Shown: positions 45,901 to 53,851 of the stretch, one piece after another
Layout: every line of letters begins with the position of its first letter
Position numbering within the stretch: the stretch's first letter is position 1
From: Mactromeris polynyma
Taxonomy: Eukaryota; Mollusca; Bivalvia; Venerida; Mactridae
DNA: 64,000 bases
Reading direction: 5' to 3'
Assembly (NCBI GenBank): GCA_032209605.1
Contig: JASFXZ010000001.1
Coordinates: 32,120,619 to 32,184,618, forward strand
Notes under the pieces: generated by a model
What the model was told of the DNA's origin: nothing
Databases searched by the model: none
The model's input: the letters and a program-made list of their open reading frames with translations, nothing else
Made by a program: the position numbers and the translations under genes

Positions 45901-48900
45901 AAGTACCGGTACACTTTAAAGCAAAAAGGTCAAAAGTACCGGTACACTTTAAAGCAAAAAGGTCAAAAGTACCGGTACACTTTAAAGCAAAAAGGTCAAA
46001 AGTAAACTGAAGTTTCATTAAAAACAAAAAAAATCAAGCCTGCGTAACACATTTAAAGAAGTGATAGCGTAAAATTGTGACTTGATATGTGACGATATTT
46101 ACCTTTCAAATCCACCATGTTCTGTTTGCTTTCCGTCATAAGCCCGCCAAACATCACGCGGAAGTAGTCACTTGTTGCAGCAAGGAGGCATTTGTGCACC
46201 TGTAAGCAAATCAAACAGAATATAGAACAAATTACTCACGCAGCTGTCATTTATTCGGCAACATTCTTATCAACAATATCGTTTGCACAATAAATAAGTA
46301 AAATCCTGAATGAGCAAAAAGTCACTTATAAATTTCTCTGACCTACTCACCTAAATATTTTCTTGGGTAGGGTGATGCCAAACAAACAATTTTTTAAGGA
46401 GGCCCTAAATGCATCTTATAAAAAACACCTACCAAAAATCGTCTACTGGAGTGGAGCAACCTGGTATATCTTGACTCTTTGAATAACTCTGATTGGGAAA
46501 AAAATCATATATTTGGCTTTGGGAATGGGCCAGATATTCTAACCTGTGGGAACTACAGAAAAAGGCCTGCTCAAAATAATGCTAGAAAGAGAATCAGCTG
46601 GAAAAGTCATAAAATACCCAGACTGTTTATGAAGGGTGTCAATAAGAGCTGGGAGCTAGTAAAATTACCCAGTAACTTAAGCCTTGTCATCTGGCTACTT
46701 TTCTTGTATGAATTATCATAATTAAGAGGAGAACCCCCAGTCCCCTGCCTCTTTTTGACGATTTCTCCGCTAATACAATAATTAGTGACACCCTTGTTTA
46801 TGTGACTAAAAGTCCCATTGCAAAAAATAAATCAATTATAATCAGAACAGTACAAGCAGCAGTTGCTTTTAGAATAAGCAAAAAGCTCAAGATTGTTCAA
46901 ATTCTGCAAAGTCAACAGCGGAAAGTAAGCCACTTAACTGGGTTATAGGAACATTCGATTCTGCTTTTGATGTGTTTTTCACGAAGGCAAACATCATCTT
47001 CCAGGGTTTATTTTGGCTATTTTGGGAACATGACCCATACCCTTCAAATTGGGATTTTTGGCGCTTTTTAAACTTAGAAATTGGGAAAATAGTCCAGAAA
47101 TCGCAATACAACTTGCCTGTGAAAAAACCCTTTAACTTTTGTCAATTTTTTGATAAATTAACTGGGAATTTTTACATTCAAATTGGGAAACATAAATTCT
47201 TTTTGGCATTGGAAATATAGCTGAATAACTGCTGTAAAAACAGCTAGAAAAAAACCACCCTGTCTTCATTCAATCAGAGCCCAGGTATCTCAGGAAAGGT
47301 GAAGAAGCTACATACATGCATATCCGCTGCTATCGTCAGTTTCATGTGCAACTTTCAAATAACGACCTGGTTTAAATAAGCTGCATCACGACAAAACGTG
47401 TGTTAGTGACCAAAAATTCCTTTGTCAAGGTTTTACATTTTCTAACAAATATGTTTCAACTTTCATTTGATACCAAAAGCAATAAAAGCAGACATCTACT
47501 TTTCTATTTATAGCAATTCCAATATTAAGAACCTAAGATGCAAAAGCAAGATTCTAAAATGATGACTTCGCGTCAGAATATACACAATTCTTAAAAAATC
47601 ATCTGGTCTTCAACTGAAAAAACAAATTATGCAATACTTATGAATATTTCGTTGGTGTAATTTCAAAAATCACAATTTAGCCTAACAAACAGCTTCGGAC
47701 AAAGCACAAAGTTTCTGATGTCGAGACTTTGATAGGGAAATACTCGACATCCGAATCAACGGAACTAATACAGGCGCAGCTCAAATAATTAATTTAATGG
47801 GAGATTTAGCTGGGTATTCTTTCAACGAAAAGTGAACATTTTTCCTCTACGTAATTTTTAGTCTAAAAGTCAATATATTTCCAACAGTATATATTTCCAC
47901 AAATCAACCAAGTGGTAAGTCTCAGACAAAGAGAATATATGGAAGAAACAGTAAATCAAGTCATTCCTAACTTAACTAAGTCAAAAGATAAAATTACGCC
48001 TTATATTACTCAAGACAATTCCACATAAGACAACTGACATTAGTTTTCACTAGTACTCACTATCAGTTGTATGTAATACAAGAATTAATGACAGAGTGAA
48101 GACCATAAACGGCCTGTGCTTAATGTTTCATCAGGCAAAAATCTTTTTAAGCCAAAACAAGAAACACATCGACTTGGAAAAAAAAGTAATTATGGGGTAC
48201 CATAGGAAGTTCAGATACTGATTAGTAGCTAAATTTAAAGGGAACTGTCACCATGATTTTTATCAAGAAAAGCAGTTGGACATTATTTTTCTTACTTAGT
48301 TGAAAGTTAGTCCATACATGGTTTGTACGTAAGGGTTAGTATATACCAAGCATGAATGCTTGAGGCAAGCAGTTAAAACTTGTGAGCCAACTTCCTTCGA
48401 ACAAACCAGAGTTGGCATGGTATTTACCGGTGCGGTATTTACCAGTGGTAATTCCTGGTATTTGCCGTACTCTTTTAATTTAAGAAAGTGGGAAATACTG
48501 GGAAATACTCAAATTTTCAGCAAAATGTAGTCTATAATGACCAAAAATGTAGAACCATCAGGGTCTATCATTTCATTAAAATTCCACACAGGATCTTTAG
48601 GCTTCATGTTTTACTGTCAGGGGATCATAAGTTGAATGTGCAGTTCACCATATTATCATAGCACATAATAAAAGCAATTATTTTGAGAGAGTGACTGTTA
48701 AGAGCAGAGATTTGTGAATTTTTTCCACTCTTTTGACTATTATTGGATTTAATATACATGTACAACTATGTACTGTTACTTTGTTTAGTAAAAAAGTGCC
48801 TTGGGCTATATATATATGCCCTGTGTTTTGTGTACCTTAATAATCCATCAATAATCTGGTCTAGAGAGGGAATATGACCAAACCTAGAGGTTAAACTTAT

Positions 48901-50830
48901 GGTCTCAACAGTATTTCCCGGGAATTACCAGTATTTCCCGCCGTCCTGGGAAATATGAGTATTTCCCATCTTTTTGCCAACATGGTTAAACCCCAATAAA
49001 TTTTATGAAAATGTTCTTCCTTTTCGAGCAGGCACAACCACCCAAAGAGTACAAAGATACATCCACACATATACATACCGTCTCCCTTGACCGATTTCAT
49101 AAGTGGAATGGTACCCCCCCCAAAAAAATGCCCCCAAAAAAGGCCAAATGAGTGCCCAGACATTGTTAACTACTTAACAATGAGACGAAACGTAACAGGG
49201 ATTTTTCGAGGGTTTCAAGTAAAAAATCAAACTTCATCAAGCACAGGAAAGGTTCTTGGGGTTACTTTTCTTGTAGGAATGATCATAATTGTGGGGAGTA
49301 CCCCTGAACTCCCGTCTACGTTTGATCATTTCCCTGCTAATTCAAAAATTAGTGACACCTCTGGTTTATACTCAGTAACTTGCTCGTAGACAGCACAAAA
49401 AATGTAACGTAAATATGGTACAATCATTTCATACCATGATACATTACAGTTTTGCAAGGCATTGCAATATACCCATATACTCCTATACAGGAACACCCTA
49501 AGTATGACTCATGTTAAAACCAGGCTTGATACAAACAGAAAGTTCCTCAGGAGAACCAAACATTTGCTCCTATTGAAAGAAGTAATACATAATGGTAAAA
49601 GGGACGGTCCTCTGTCATTGACAATTATTGTATTGGTCCTGACCCTATCTCTTGTGTCTAGTGGTTTTGCATTCCAGTCAATCAATATTTAAGAAATAAT
49701 ACAACAAAATAAAAGGCAATCTTGGACTGTCAACTTTGATCAGTGCAACAAATTCACCAGTCTATACACAACACACAAAACTACTTGCAAATTCAAGAAA
49801 GTCAGCTCAATTTTCCTTATTCACTGAAGTAAAATTTTCTATCAGTGTTTTTTTCCACCCTTTTGTGAATGTAGTCAGTCCAGTGTATTACTGTATAGCA
49901 TAGCAGTTAAAAATGCTGTTAGTCAGACTGATCAACATTCGTAAACAAAAACCTGAAAATATTAAGTGGCCTGAATTGTGAATTTTAAGCCTGGTTTTGT
50001 GAAAAAAACATACTTTTGGTGATTGTGAATGGGGCCCAATTTCGGCCCCATTTTTGGACAAAAAACCCCGCTGTCTATACACTATTAAATATACCCATAC
50101 TCATTTCACGATTTACAAACATTTCTGCTTGCAAACCACCTGAGCTGAATCTCCATTCACAGAACAAGCAATAATACAGCATACAGTCGAACCTGTCTTA
50201 AGAGACCACTCGTGGGAGCAGGAAAAAGTGGTATCTTACGACAGGTGGTCTCTTAAGTAAGTATACAATAAAGTTGACAAGAACATAAATGTTGAGTACA
50301 CTGCATTTTATTTAATAATAAAAAAGAACTTTATTACAGATATTAAAATATTATTGACATAAAATTGGTAAATTCGGGTAAACTATTTTCATCATATATG
50401 CACAAAAATGTTTTTCTTTAGGCGATCTCTTAGCAACCATGTTGTGTATAAAAAGTAAAGGTGGGTAGTCACGTTTGAGAAGTGGTCGCTGATTTAGATT
50501 AATTTAAAGCTTAAAAACGTATGGGAGGAATTCAGAACGGTCGTAAAAGGTGGTCGGAAGGACAGGTTCCACTGTATATTCTATTAAATGATTATTCTTA
50601 GGAAATAACTAACATATCAACTGTTTCCAGTGAATTCTGTTAAAATCACATGTCACAAAATATTCTACCTAAATCTGAAAAGTCAAATAACTTACCTCAA
50701 ATACCCGTCCATCAGCGGATACCTTGAAATCACATAGTTCCGACCGCTCTCGTAATTTACTAAGATTTTGTAAAACGACGTTGCCATAGTTATCTGCTTT
50801 CACTTTTTGAACATCTCGACCGTCACTCAT
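30544..50830 (-). CDS. BTB-BACK-Kelch (KLHL-type) protein, three coding exons
   Basis: Coding exons 50696-50830, 46103-46199 and 30544-32078 join in frame to a 588-residue protein that starts MSDGRDVQK and ends FLKEK. Domains: BTB about residues 25-130, BACK about 135-240, Kelch propeller about 285-575. In this family the BTB/BACK part dimerises and binds Cullin-3, while the propeller captures substrates for ubiquitylation. Length and order are normal for KLHL proteins. I could not assign a specific paralogue. Intron 1 is phase 0 (4.5 kb) and intron 2 phase 1 (14 kb); both are filled with repeats. No break is visible, so the gene is probably functional. Confidence 0.9.
32079..33390. other. 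Kelch intron 2, right after exon 3 acceptor
   Basis: This is AT-rich intron DNA; no repeat family or RNA gene was recognised. Confidence 0.4.
33395..34240. repeat. Diverged tandem repeat of about 143 bp with TGACCTTGACC motifs
   Basis: CTATACACYAAGTTTGATGT recurs near 33546, 33684, 33832, 33971 and 34118. GTGACCTTGAC recurs at 33621, 33766, 33910 and 34051. There are five partial units of 138-148 bp. The block ends with ACATGGTTTTCATAGAAAAC. The reverse complement TCAAGGTCA is the extended half-site of ERR/NR5 nuclear receptors (established knowledge); function here is speculative. Confidence 0.7.
34530..34645. repeat. Dispersed repeat family B, copy 3 (fragment)
   Basis: GGCTTTCCAGCAGCTTTTTT, then TTCTAAAATATTAGGGATGTTTC-like sequence, matches the starts of the copies at 20280 and 24845. 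Confidence 0.5.
35319..35480. repeat. 80-bp tandem duplication, two copies
   Basis: ACATCAGTTACATGAAAAAT occurs at 35321 and 35401, and the copies stay aligned through GGGGGATATTACGCAAT to the end. Differences are few, so it is recent. The open frame running through it has no domain. Confidence 0.8.
35481..36474. other. Unassigned intron DNA
   Basis: Nothing recognised. Confidence 0.4.
36475..36786. repeat. 39-bp minisatellite, eight units
   Basis: The tandem unit is AAAACGCTATTTACATGCTT followed by GCAGTTCATAATTTCATGT. Eight units fit 312 bp exactly; the first differs at two positions and one inner unit has ATG for ACG. Since 39 is 13 codons, both strands show periodic 13-residue open frames, which are not genes. 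Confidence 0.95.
36828..36875 (+). repeat. tRNA-like SINE head fragment
   Basis: CGCCTCAGTAGCTCAGTTGG then TAGAGTGTCCGCTC reads as the 5' half of a tRNA (box A, D arm). No T arm follows, so it is a truncated SINE head. Confidence 0.5.
37010..37195 (+). repeat. tRNA-Thr-like SINE
   Basis: The head at 37010-37080 has GAGTGG pairing with CCACTC, anticodon arm CTGGA-CTAGTAA-TCCAG (anticodon AGT, Thr) and box B GATTCGATCCC. It is followed by TTTTGGATGAGACTTAGTAA and GAGGTCCTGTGTAAG, a body motif seen in many molluscan SINEs (general knowledge). Confidence 0.65.
37200..38870. other. Unassigned AT-rich intron DNA
   Basis: No feature recognised. At 38180-38240 and 38590-38680, CGATACATGTATTG and TATCGTGATTCGTATTG-like words recur, of unclear meaning. 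Confidence 0.35.
38880..39060. repeat. Dispersed repeat (TATGAAGGCCGTAGATCGCT)
   Basis: CTATGAAGGCCGTAGATCGC and TGACCCAGTGACCTAAT form a segment I associate with bivalve dispersed repeats (general knowledge). There is only one copy in this window. Confidence 0.4.
39116..39355 (+). mobile_element. ATCTCAG-rich MITE, copy 2
   Basis: Left end CCTCGATCTCCCGAAGTATC; right end CTTTGGGATATCGGGGCC is its inverted counterpart. The interior is shared with 21272-21502 and 63000-63241. Confidence 0.75.
39860..40045. repeat. TIR-like element with (TA)n core
   Basis: AAGACCACCTCAAAATT near the left and GTCCTAAAGGTGGTCGCA on the right suggest inverted ends. The centre is a pure TA microsatellite (about 39933-39962) followed by AAGACCACTTCAATAAG. 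The ends are not exact. Confidence 0.4.
40495..40575 (-). repeat. tRNA-like SINE head
   Basis: The minus strand reads GCAGCTGGGTAGCTCAGCTC ... CTGGTTCGAGTCCCGGTC, with good box A and box B. The anticodon stem (GCCCT...AAGGC) is mispaired, so it is a SINE head and not a functional tRNA gene. Confidence 0.6.
40630..41042. mobile_element. CAGGG-type (hAT-like) MITE with 5-bp target duplication
   Basis: Ends are CAGGGCTCAACATTAAC and GTTAGTGTTGAGCCCTG. The flanking direct repeat CACAA (40625-40629, 41043-41047) abuts both ends. No transposase, 413 bp. CAGGG ends and a short duplication recall the hAT group. Confidence 0.8.
41225..41295 (-). repeat. tRNA-like SINE head fragment
   Basis: The minus strand reads GGCCTGGTGGCTTAGTGGTT then TAGTGCCTGCCTTGGATGTG, a box A and D arm followed by a degraded remainder. 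Confidence 0.45.
41300..42025. other. Unassigned intron DNA
   Basis: AAAATGGCACTTACT at about 41405 resembles 3045-3060. Otherwise no feature was recognised. Confidence 0.35.
42031..42510. mobile_element. CTTTTCAAGG MITE ending CGAACCCTG
   Basis: Left ATGGTTCATACAGAACTTCT and right TTCAAGACTGTGCGAACCCT form diverged inverted ends (CAGGGTTCGCACAG pattern). Repeated ACTTTTCAAGG words mark both subterminal regions. The next element begins four bases later. Confidence 0.6.
42514..43477. mobile_element. Mariner-type TIR element with TA duplication
   Basis: Ends are CAGTAGAACTTTGAAACCTC and GAGGGTCGAAGTTCTACTG, with TA on both sides (42512-42513, 43478-43479). At 964 bp, with no credible transposase, it is a non-autonomous element. 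A second GTTCGAGTGATCTACTG end-like motif at about 43028-43045 hints at a composite or nested history. Confidence 0.75.
43494..43700 (+). repeat. Family D, copy 2
   Basis: GGGTTTAGTTTGGCTATTTT, CCCTTCAAATTGGGA and CTTAGAAATTGGGAAAAAG follow the intact element at 47002-47262. The right end is lost. Confidence 0.5.
43705..44250. other. Unassigned intron DNA
   Basis: Nothing recognised. Confidence 0.4.
44255..44610. repeat. TGACCTTGACC-rich dispersed repeat
   Basis: TGACCTTGACCTTTGACAG at about 44279, TCGACCTTGACCTTGTGACC at about 44411 and TTGACCTTTGACCTACT at about 44565 mark a relative of the block at 33395-34240. Confidence 0.55.
44716..44933. mobile_element. CAGGG-type MITE with 6-bp target duplication
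   Basis: Ends are CAGGGTTTTCCCTAG and GTCAGGGAAATCCCTG. The direct repeat CAACTT (44710-44715, 44934-44939) abuts both. 218 bp; no coding capacity. Confidence 0.8.
45475..46003. repeat. 33-bp minisatellite near the kelch exon 2 donor
   Basis: The unit is GGTCAAAAGTACCGGTACAC then TTTAAAGCAAAAA. Ten full units start at 45664 and every 33 bp to 45961, with a partial one at 45994. Before 45664 the array is decayed. Units 3 to 10 carry a GTACCGGTAC palindrome; the first two have ACTCAAATT instead. Open frames of 11-residue period are spurious. Confidence 0.93.
46103..46199 (-). CDS. Kelch gene second coding exon (BTB core)
   Basis: This 97-nt exon runs from TTACAG|GTG to AAAG|GTAAAT and encodes [20 protein letters not shown] then [28 protein letters not shown] is the canonical HxxLLAAxSxYFxxMF core of BTB domains. 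The split Gly codon joins the third exon, giving VDLKGVTADGL. The 33-bp minisatellite begins about 100 bp past the donor. Confidence 0.9.
46200..46635. other. Kelch intron 1, next to exon 2 acceptor
   Basis: No recognised repeat except a short GGGTAGGGTGATGCC segment also near 41550. No RNA gene. Confidence 0.4.
46637..46800. mobile_element. Family E TIR fragment
   Basis: GGGTGTCAATAAGAGCTGGG at the left and TTAGTGACACCC at the right, with CTTTTCTTGTATGAATTATC inside, match 53264-53416. The right half also matches 49240-49365. Confidence 0.6.
47002..47262. mobile_element. CAGGG-type MITE (family D) with 5-bp target duplication
   Basis: Ends are CAGGGTTTATTTTGG and AAAAAACCACCCTG. The direct repeat TCTTC (46997-47001, 47263-47267) abuts both. 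The interior has CCCTTCAAATTGGGATTTTT and repeated AATTGGGAA words. This is the best preserved family D copy; others lie at 29464, 43494 and 55648. Confidence 0.8.
47270..48385. other. Unassigned intron DNA
   Basis: No exon, RNA gene or repeat family recognised. Confidence 0.4.
48390..48995. repeat. Dispersed repeat with GTATTTCCC/GGGAAATAC words
   Basis: GTTGGCATGGTATTTACC on the left and TGCCAACATGGTTAAACCCC on the right look like diverged inverted ends. GTATTTACCAG, GGGAAATACTGGGAAATAC and CAGTATTTCCCGGG recur inside. Family unknown. Confidence 0.45.
49220..49370. repeat. Family E fragment
   Basis: TTACTTTTCTTGTAGGAATG, ATCATAATTGTGGGGAGTAC and AAAAATTAGTGACACC match 46680-46795 and 53320-53416. 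The region 49371-50180 around it is unassigned. Confidence 0.5.
50184..50574. mobile_element. Mariner-type MITE with TA duplication
   Basis: CAGTCGAACCTGTCTTAAGA is inverted at the right as GGTCGGAAGGACAGGTTCCACTG in shortened form; TA flanks both ends (50182-50183, 50575-50576). 391 bp, non-coding. It lies just 122 bp downstream of kelch exon 1's donor (minus strand). Confidence 0.8.
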
Positions 50831-50860
50831 TGTTTACAATCACACAACACTTCTCCATAC
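50696..50860 (-). CDS. Kelch gene first coding exon (ATG at 50830)
   Basis: The ATG at 50828-50830 opens [20 protein letters not shown], followed by [27 protein letters not shown] is the usual start of a BTB domain. The exon ends GAG|GTAAGT at 50696, phase 0. Upstream, TATTGTCAG|GTATGG at 50861 looks like an acceptor, so 50831-50860 would be 5' UTR, with at least one more non-coding exon further right. Confidence 0.85.
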
Positions 50861-51160
50861 CTGACAATATAGAAAACTACAGTTTGAAATATAAGTTAAC
50901 ATCATGTCCTTTAATTTGCTGAAAAATAAATATCGGGTTAACAATACAGATTCCTTAAAGTCAGCCAAAAATATTTAGTCAATATTACATACTTAAATAC
51001 ATTGAAGAAATTACTTAACATTGGTTCTAAATTTTCTTTCTAAATTTCGCTTCAGAAACAAGTTCGGTTTACAAATATTCATATCACAAAAAATGTGATA
51101 GAAATTCTTAGAATTTATTTTAAAAAACTCAGTATGATTGCTCCCTGGGAATTTAACCAC

Positions 51161-52908
51161 GGCCCAGGATTATAACGGATACTTACACTCAGCACTTTAA
51201 TTATAAAAAATTACTATGAGTTTGATATAGACTCATCTTGAGTGTGAAAAATGTACGATTATAAATGTTAAATGAGTGCTGAATGTTTATTGTGGCCCAA
51301 TGTCCTAGGGATCAGGTGTATTAAGAGATCTTGGAGTGAATATATTTATAATAAGTCTGAATGTGGAGTGTGGCACTGGAACCCAATAATTACTCTCATA
51401 ATTTACATTAAATCGCAAAGGAATATTCAGTACTCATTTGATATTTTCATGCATTTTCAACTCTCAAATTTTCCGTTTCAGACTAATATGAGTGCCGATA
51501 TGTTCAGTTTCAGACTAGTGTGAGTGCCGATATGTTCAGTTTCAGACTAGTGTGAGTGCCAGGATGTTCAGTATCAGACTAGTGTGAGTGCCGATATGTT
51601 CAGTTTCAGACTAGTGTGAGTGCCAGGATGTTCAGTATCAGACTAGTGTGAGTGCCGATATGTTCAGTTTCAGACTAGTGTGAGTGCCAGGATGTTCAGT
51701 ATCAGACTAGTATGAGTGCCGATATGTTCAGTTTCAGACTAGTGTGAGTGCCGATATGTTCAGTTTCAGACTAGTGTGAGTGCCGAGATGTTCAGTATCA
51801 GACTAGTGTGAGTGCCAGGATGTTCAGTATCAGACTAGTGTGAGAGCCACGATGTTCAGTATCAGACTAGTGTGAGTGCCGATATGTTCAGTATCAGACT
51901 AGTGTGAGTGCCGATTTGTTCAGTATCAGACTAGTGTGAGTGCCGATATGTTCAGTATCAGACTAGTATGAGTGCCGAAATGTTCAGTATCAGACTAGTG
52001 TGAGTGCCGATATGTTCAGTATCAGACTAGTATGAGTGCCTATATGTTCAGTATCAGACTAGTGTGAGTGCCGCGATGTTCAGTATCAGACTAGTGTGAG
52101 TGCGTATATGTTCAGTATCAGACTAGTGTGAGTGCCGAGATGTTCAGTATCAGACTAGTGCGAGTGCCAGGATGTTCAGTATCAGACTAGTGTGAGTGCC
52201 GCGATGTTCAGTATCAGACTAGTGTGAGTGCCGATATGTTCAGTATCAGACTAGTGTGAGTGCCGATATGTTCAGTATCAGACTAGTGTGAGTGCCGATA
52301 TGTTCAGTATCAGACTAGTATAAGTGCCGATATGTTCAGTATCAGACTAGTGTGAGTGCCGATATGTTCAGTATCAGACTAGTATGAGTGCCTATATGTT
52401 CAGTATCAGACTAGTGTGAGTGCCGCGATGTTCAGTATCAGACTAGTGTGAGTGCCGCGATGTTCAGTATCAGACTAGTGTGAGTGCCGCGATGTTCAGT
52501 ATCAGACTAGTGTGAGTGCCGCGATGTTCAGTATCAGACTAGTGTGAGTGCCGATATGTTCAGTATCAGACTAGTGTGAGTGCCGATATGTTCAGTATCA
52601 GACTAGTGTGAGTGCCGATATGTTCAGTATCAGACTAGTGTGAGTGCCGCGATGTTCAGTATCAGACTAATGTGAGTGCCGAGATGTTCAGTATCAGACT
52701 ATTGTGAGTGCCGCAATGTTCAGTATCAGACTATTGTGAGTGCCGCCATGTTCAGTATCAGACTAGTGTGAGTGCCGCGATGTTCAGTATCAGACTAGTG
52801 TGAGTGCGGATATGTTCAGTATCAGACTAGTGTGAGTGCCGATATGTTCAGTATCAGACTAGTATGAGTGCCGAGAGTAAGTATCTTGTTTGATGCTGGG
52901 CTCTGTAC
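51161..52908. mobile_element. MITE carrying an internal 32-bp minisatellite
   Basis: The left end CACGGCCCAGGATTATAACG then GATACTTACACTCAGCACT is matched in inverse at the right, AGTGCCGAGAGTAAGTATC ... GATGCTGGGCTCTG. The same ends bound the element at 62639-63283. Between them lie about 320 bp of single-copy sequence and the tandem array at 51485-52878. Confidence 0.75.
51485..52878. repeat. 32-bp minisatellite, about 43 units
   Basis: The unit is GATATGTTCAGTATCAGACT then AGTGTGAGTGCC. Variable positions are GATAT, GCGAT, GAGAT or AGGAT before GTTCAG, and TTTCAG or TATCAG; TTTCAG units cluster at the left. Occasional TATGAG replaces TGTGAG. It is not CRISPR: there are no unique spacers. 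Confidence 0.95.
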
Positions 52909-53260
52909 TCATGCATATTCCAGGGATTGTTAAGACGGTGGAAGAATGTCACCATTTACCTGATTCAAACCAATGAACTGTGTCAGGAGACCATATTTCC
53001 ATTATGTCCATCAATTTGCTCAAGAAATGAGTAAACAATCATCCTTAAAATTAACTCTAGAAATGATTCACTGATATACTCCAAATCTGAATGAATACAA
53101 TGCCCTTAAAATGGCTCTGAAACATTTGAATGAATAAATGACCGTTTGTAAACAAAGGCAGGTATCAGATTTCTACATTTCTGTAACACAATAAATAGTT
53201 GTTTCTTAGCAGTGGGCCAAGTTACATCCAATTATTATGCAGACATTTATAATTTTGTAT
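52909..53260. other. Unassigned DNA
   Basis: Nothing recognised. Confidence 0.35.
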
Positions 53261-53263
53261 GCT

Positions 53264-53416
53264 CTGGGGTGTCAATAAGAGCTTGGACCCGGTAAAATTA
53301 CCCAGTAAACACCCGCTGCTTTTCTTGTATGAATGATCATAATTAAGGAGAGTACCCACAGACCCCTGCCAACTTTTGGGGATTTCCTGCTACTTCAAGA
53401 ATTAGCGACACCCCTG
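53264..53416. mobile_element. Family E short TIR element
   Basis: Left CTGGGGTGTCAATAAGAG; right GAATTAGCGACACCCCTG is the inverted counterpart. No clean target duplication. Inside, ATGAATGATCATAATTAAGG is shared with the other family E copies. Confidence 0.6.
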
Positions 53417-53851
53417 CATGTTTCCAAAAATAAGATTCACACCTCACACATCAATGTGAAAGAACATTGCTATGATGAATCAGTAAAATGCCATTGAGGT
53501 TACTTAAATATTATGTCTTTGAATAAGATATCCGAAACACTTTGTAACTTAAGCATTCAAAATCAGAAAGCCAAATAAAAAAACTATGGGTTCAGGTATC
53601 CATACTTGGCCTTGTTATTCTGCGCCCTCTCTTAGGTGATTTCCGAAAAACAATTTATGCACATATTTTCACCCATATGGCAGAAACCATTGAAAATTCG
53701 GACAAAAACATGTTTTTTTTGCCATCTTCCTGTGTTAAAACAATTTAATTGAGATTAGGGTCACCCCTAAATATGTAAAGGTTAATTCTCAGTACTAAAT
53801 AGACAAACTTTGAAGCCATTAAATTGATTAATTACAAAGGATGCCCCAAGA

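Noticed and set aside
45650..46027. 125-codon frame of repeated [11 protein letters not shown]
   Set aside because: Produced by the 33-bp minisatellite; ends at the array edge.
48897..49389. Frames of 88 and 100 codons on opposite strands
   Set aside because: They fall on repeat sequence (GTATTTCCC repeat and family E) with no domain.
51485..52878. Regular array resembling CRISPR repeats
   Set aside because: Units are directly adjacent with no unique spacers, and the context is an animal genome.
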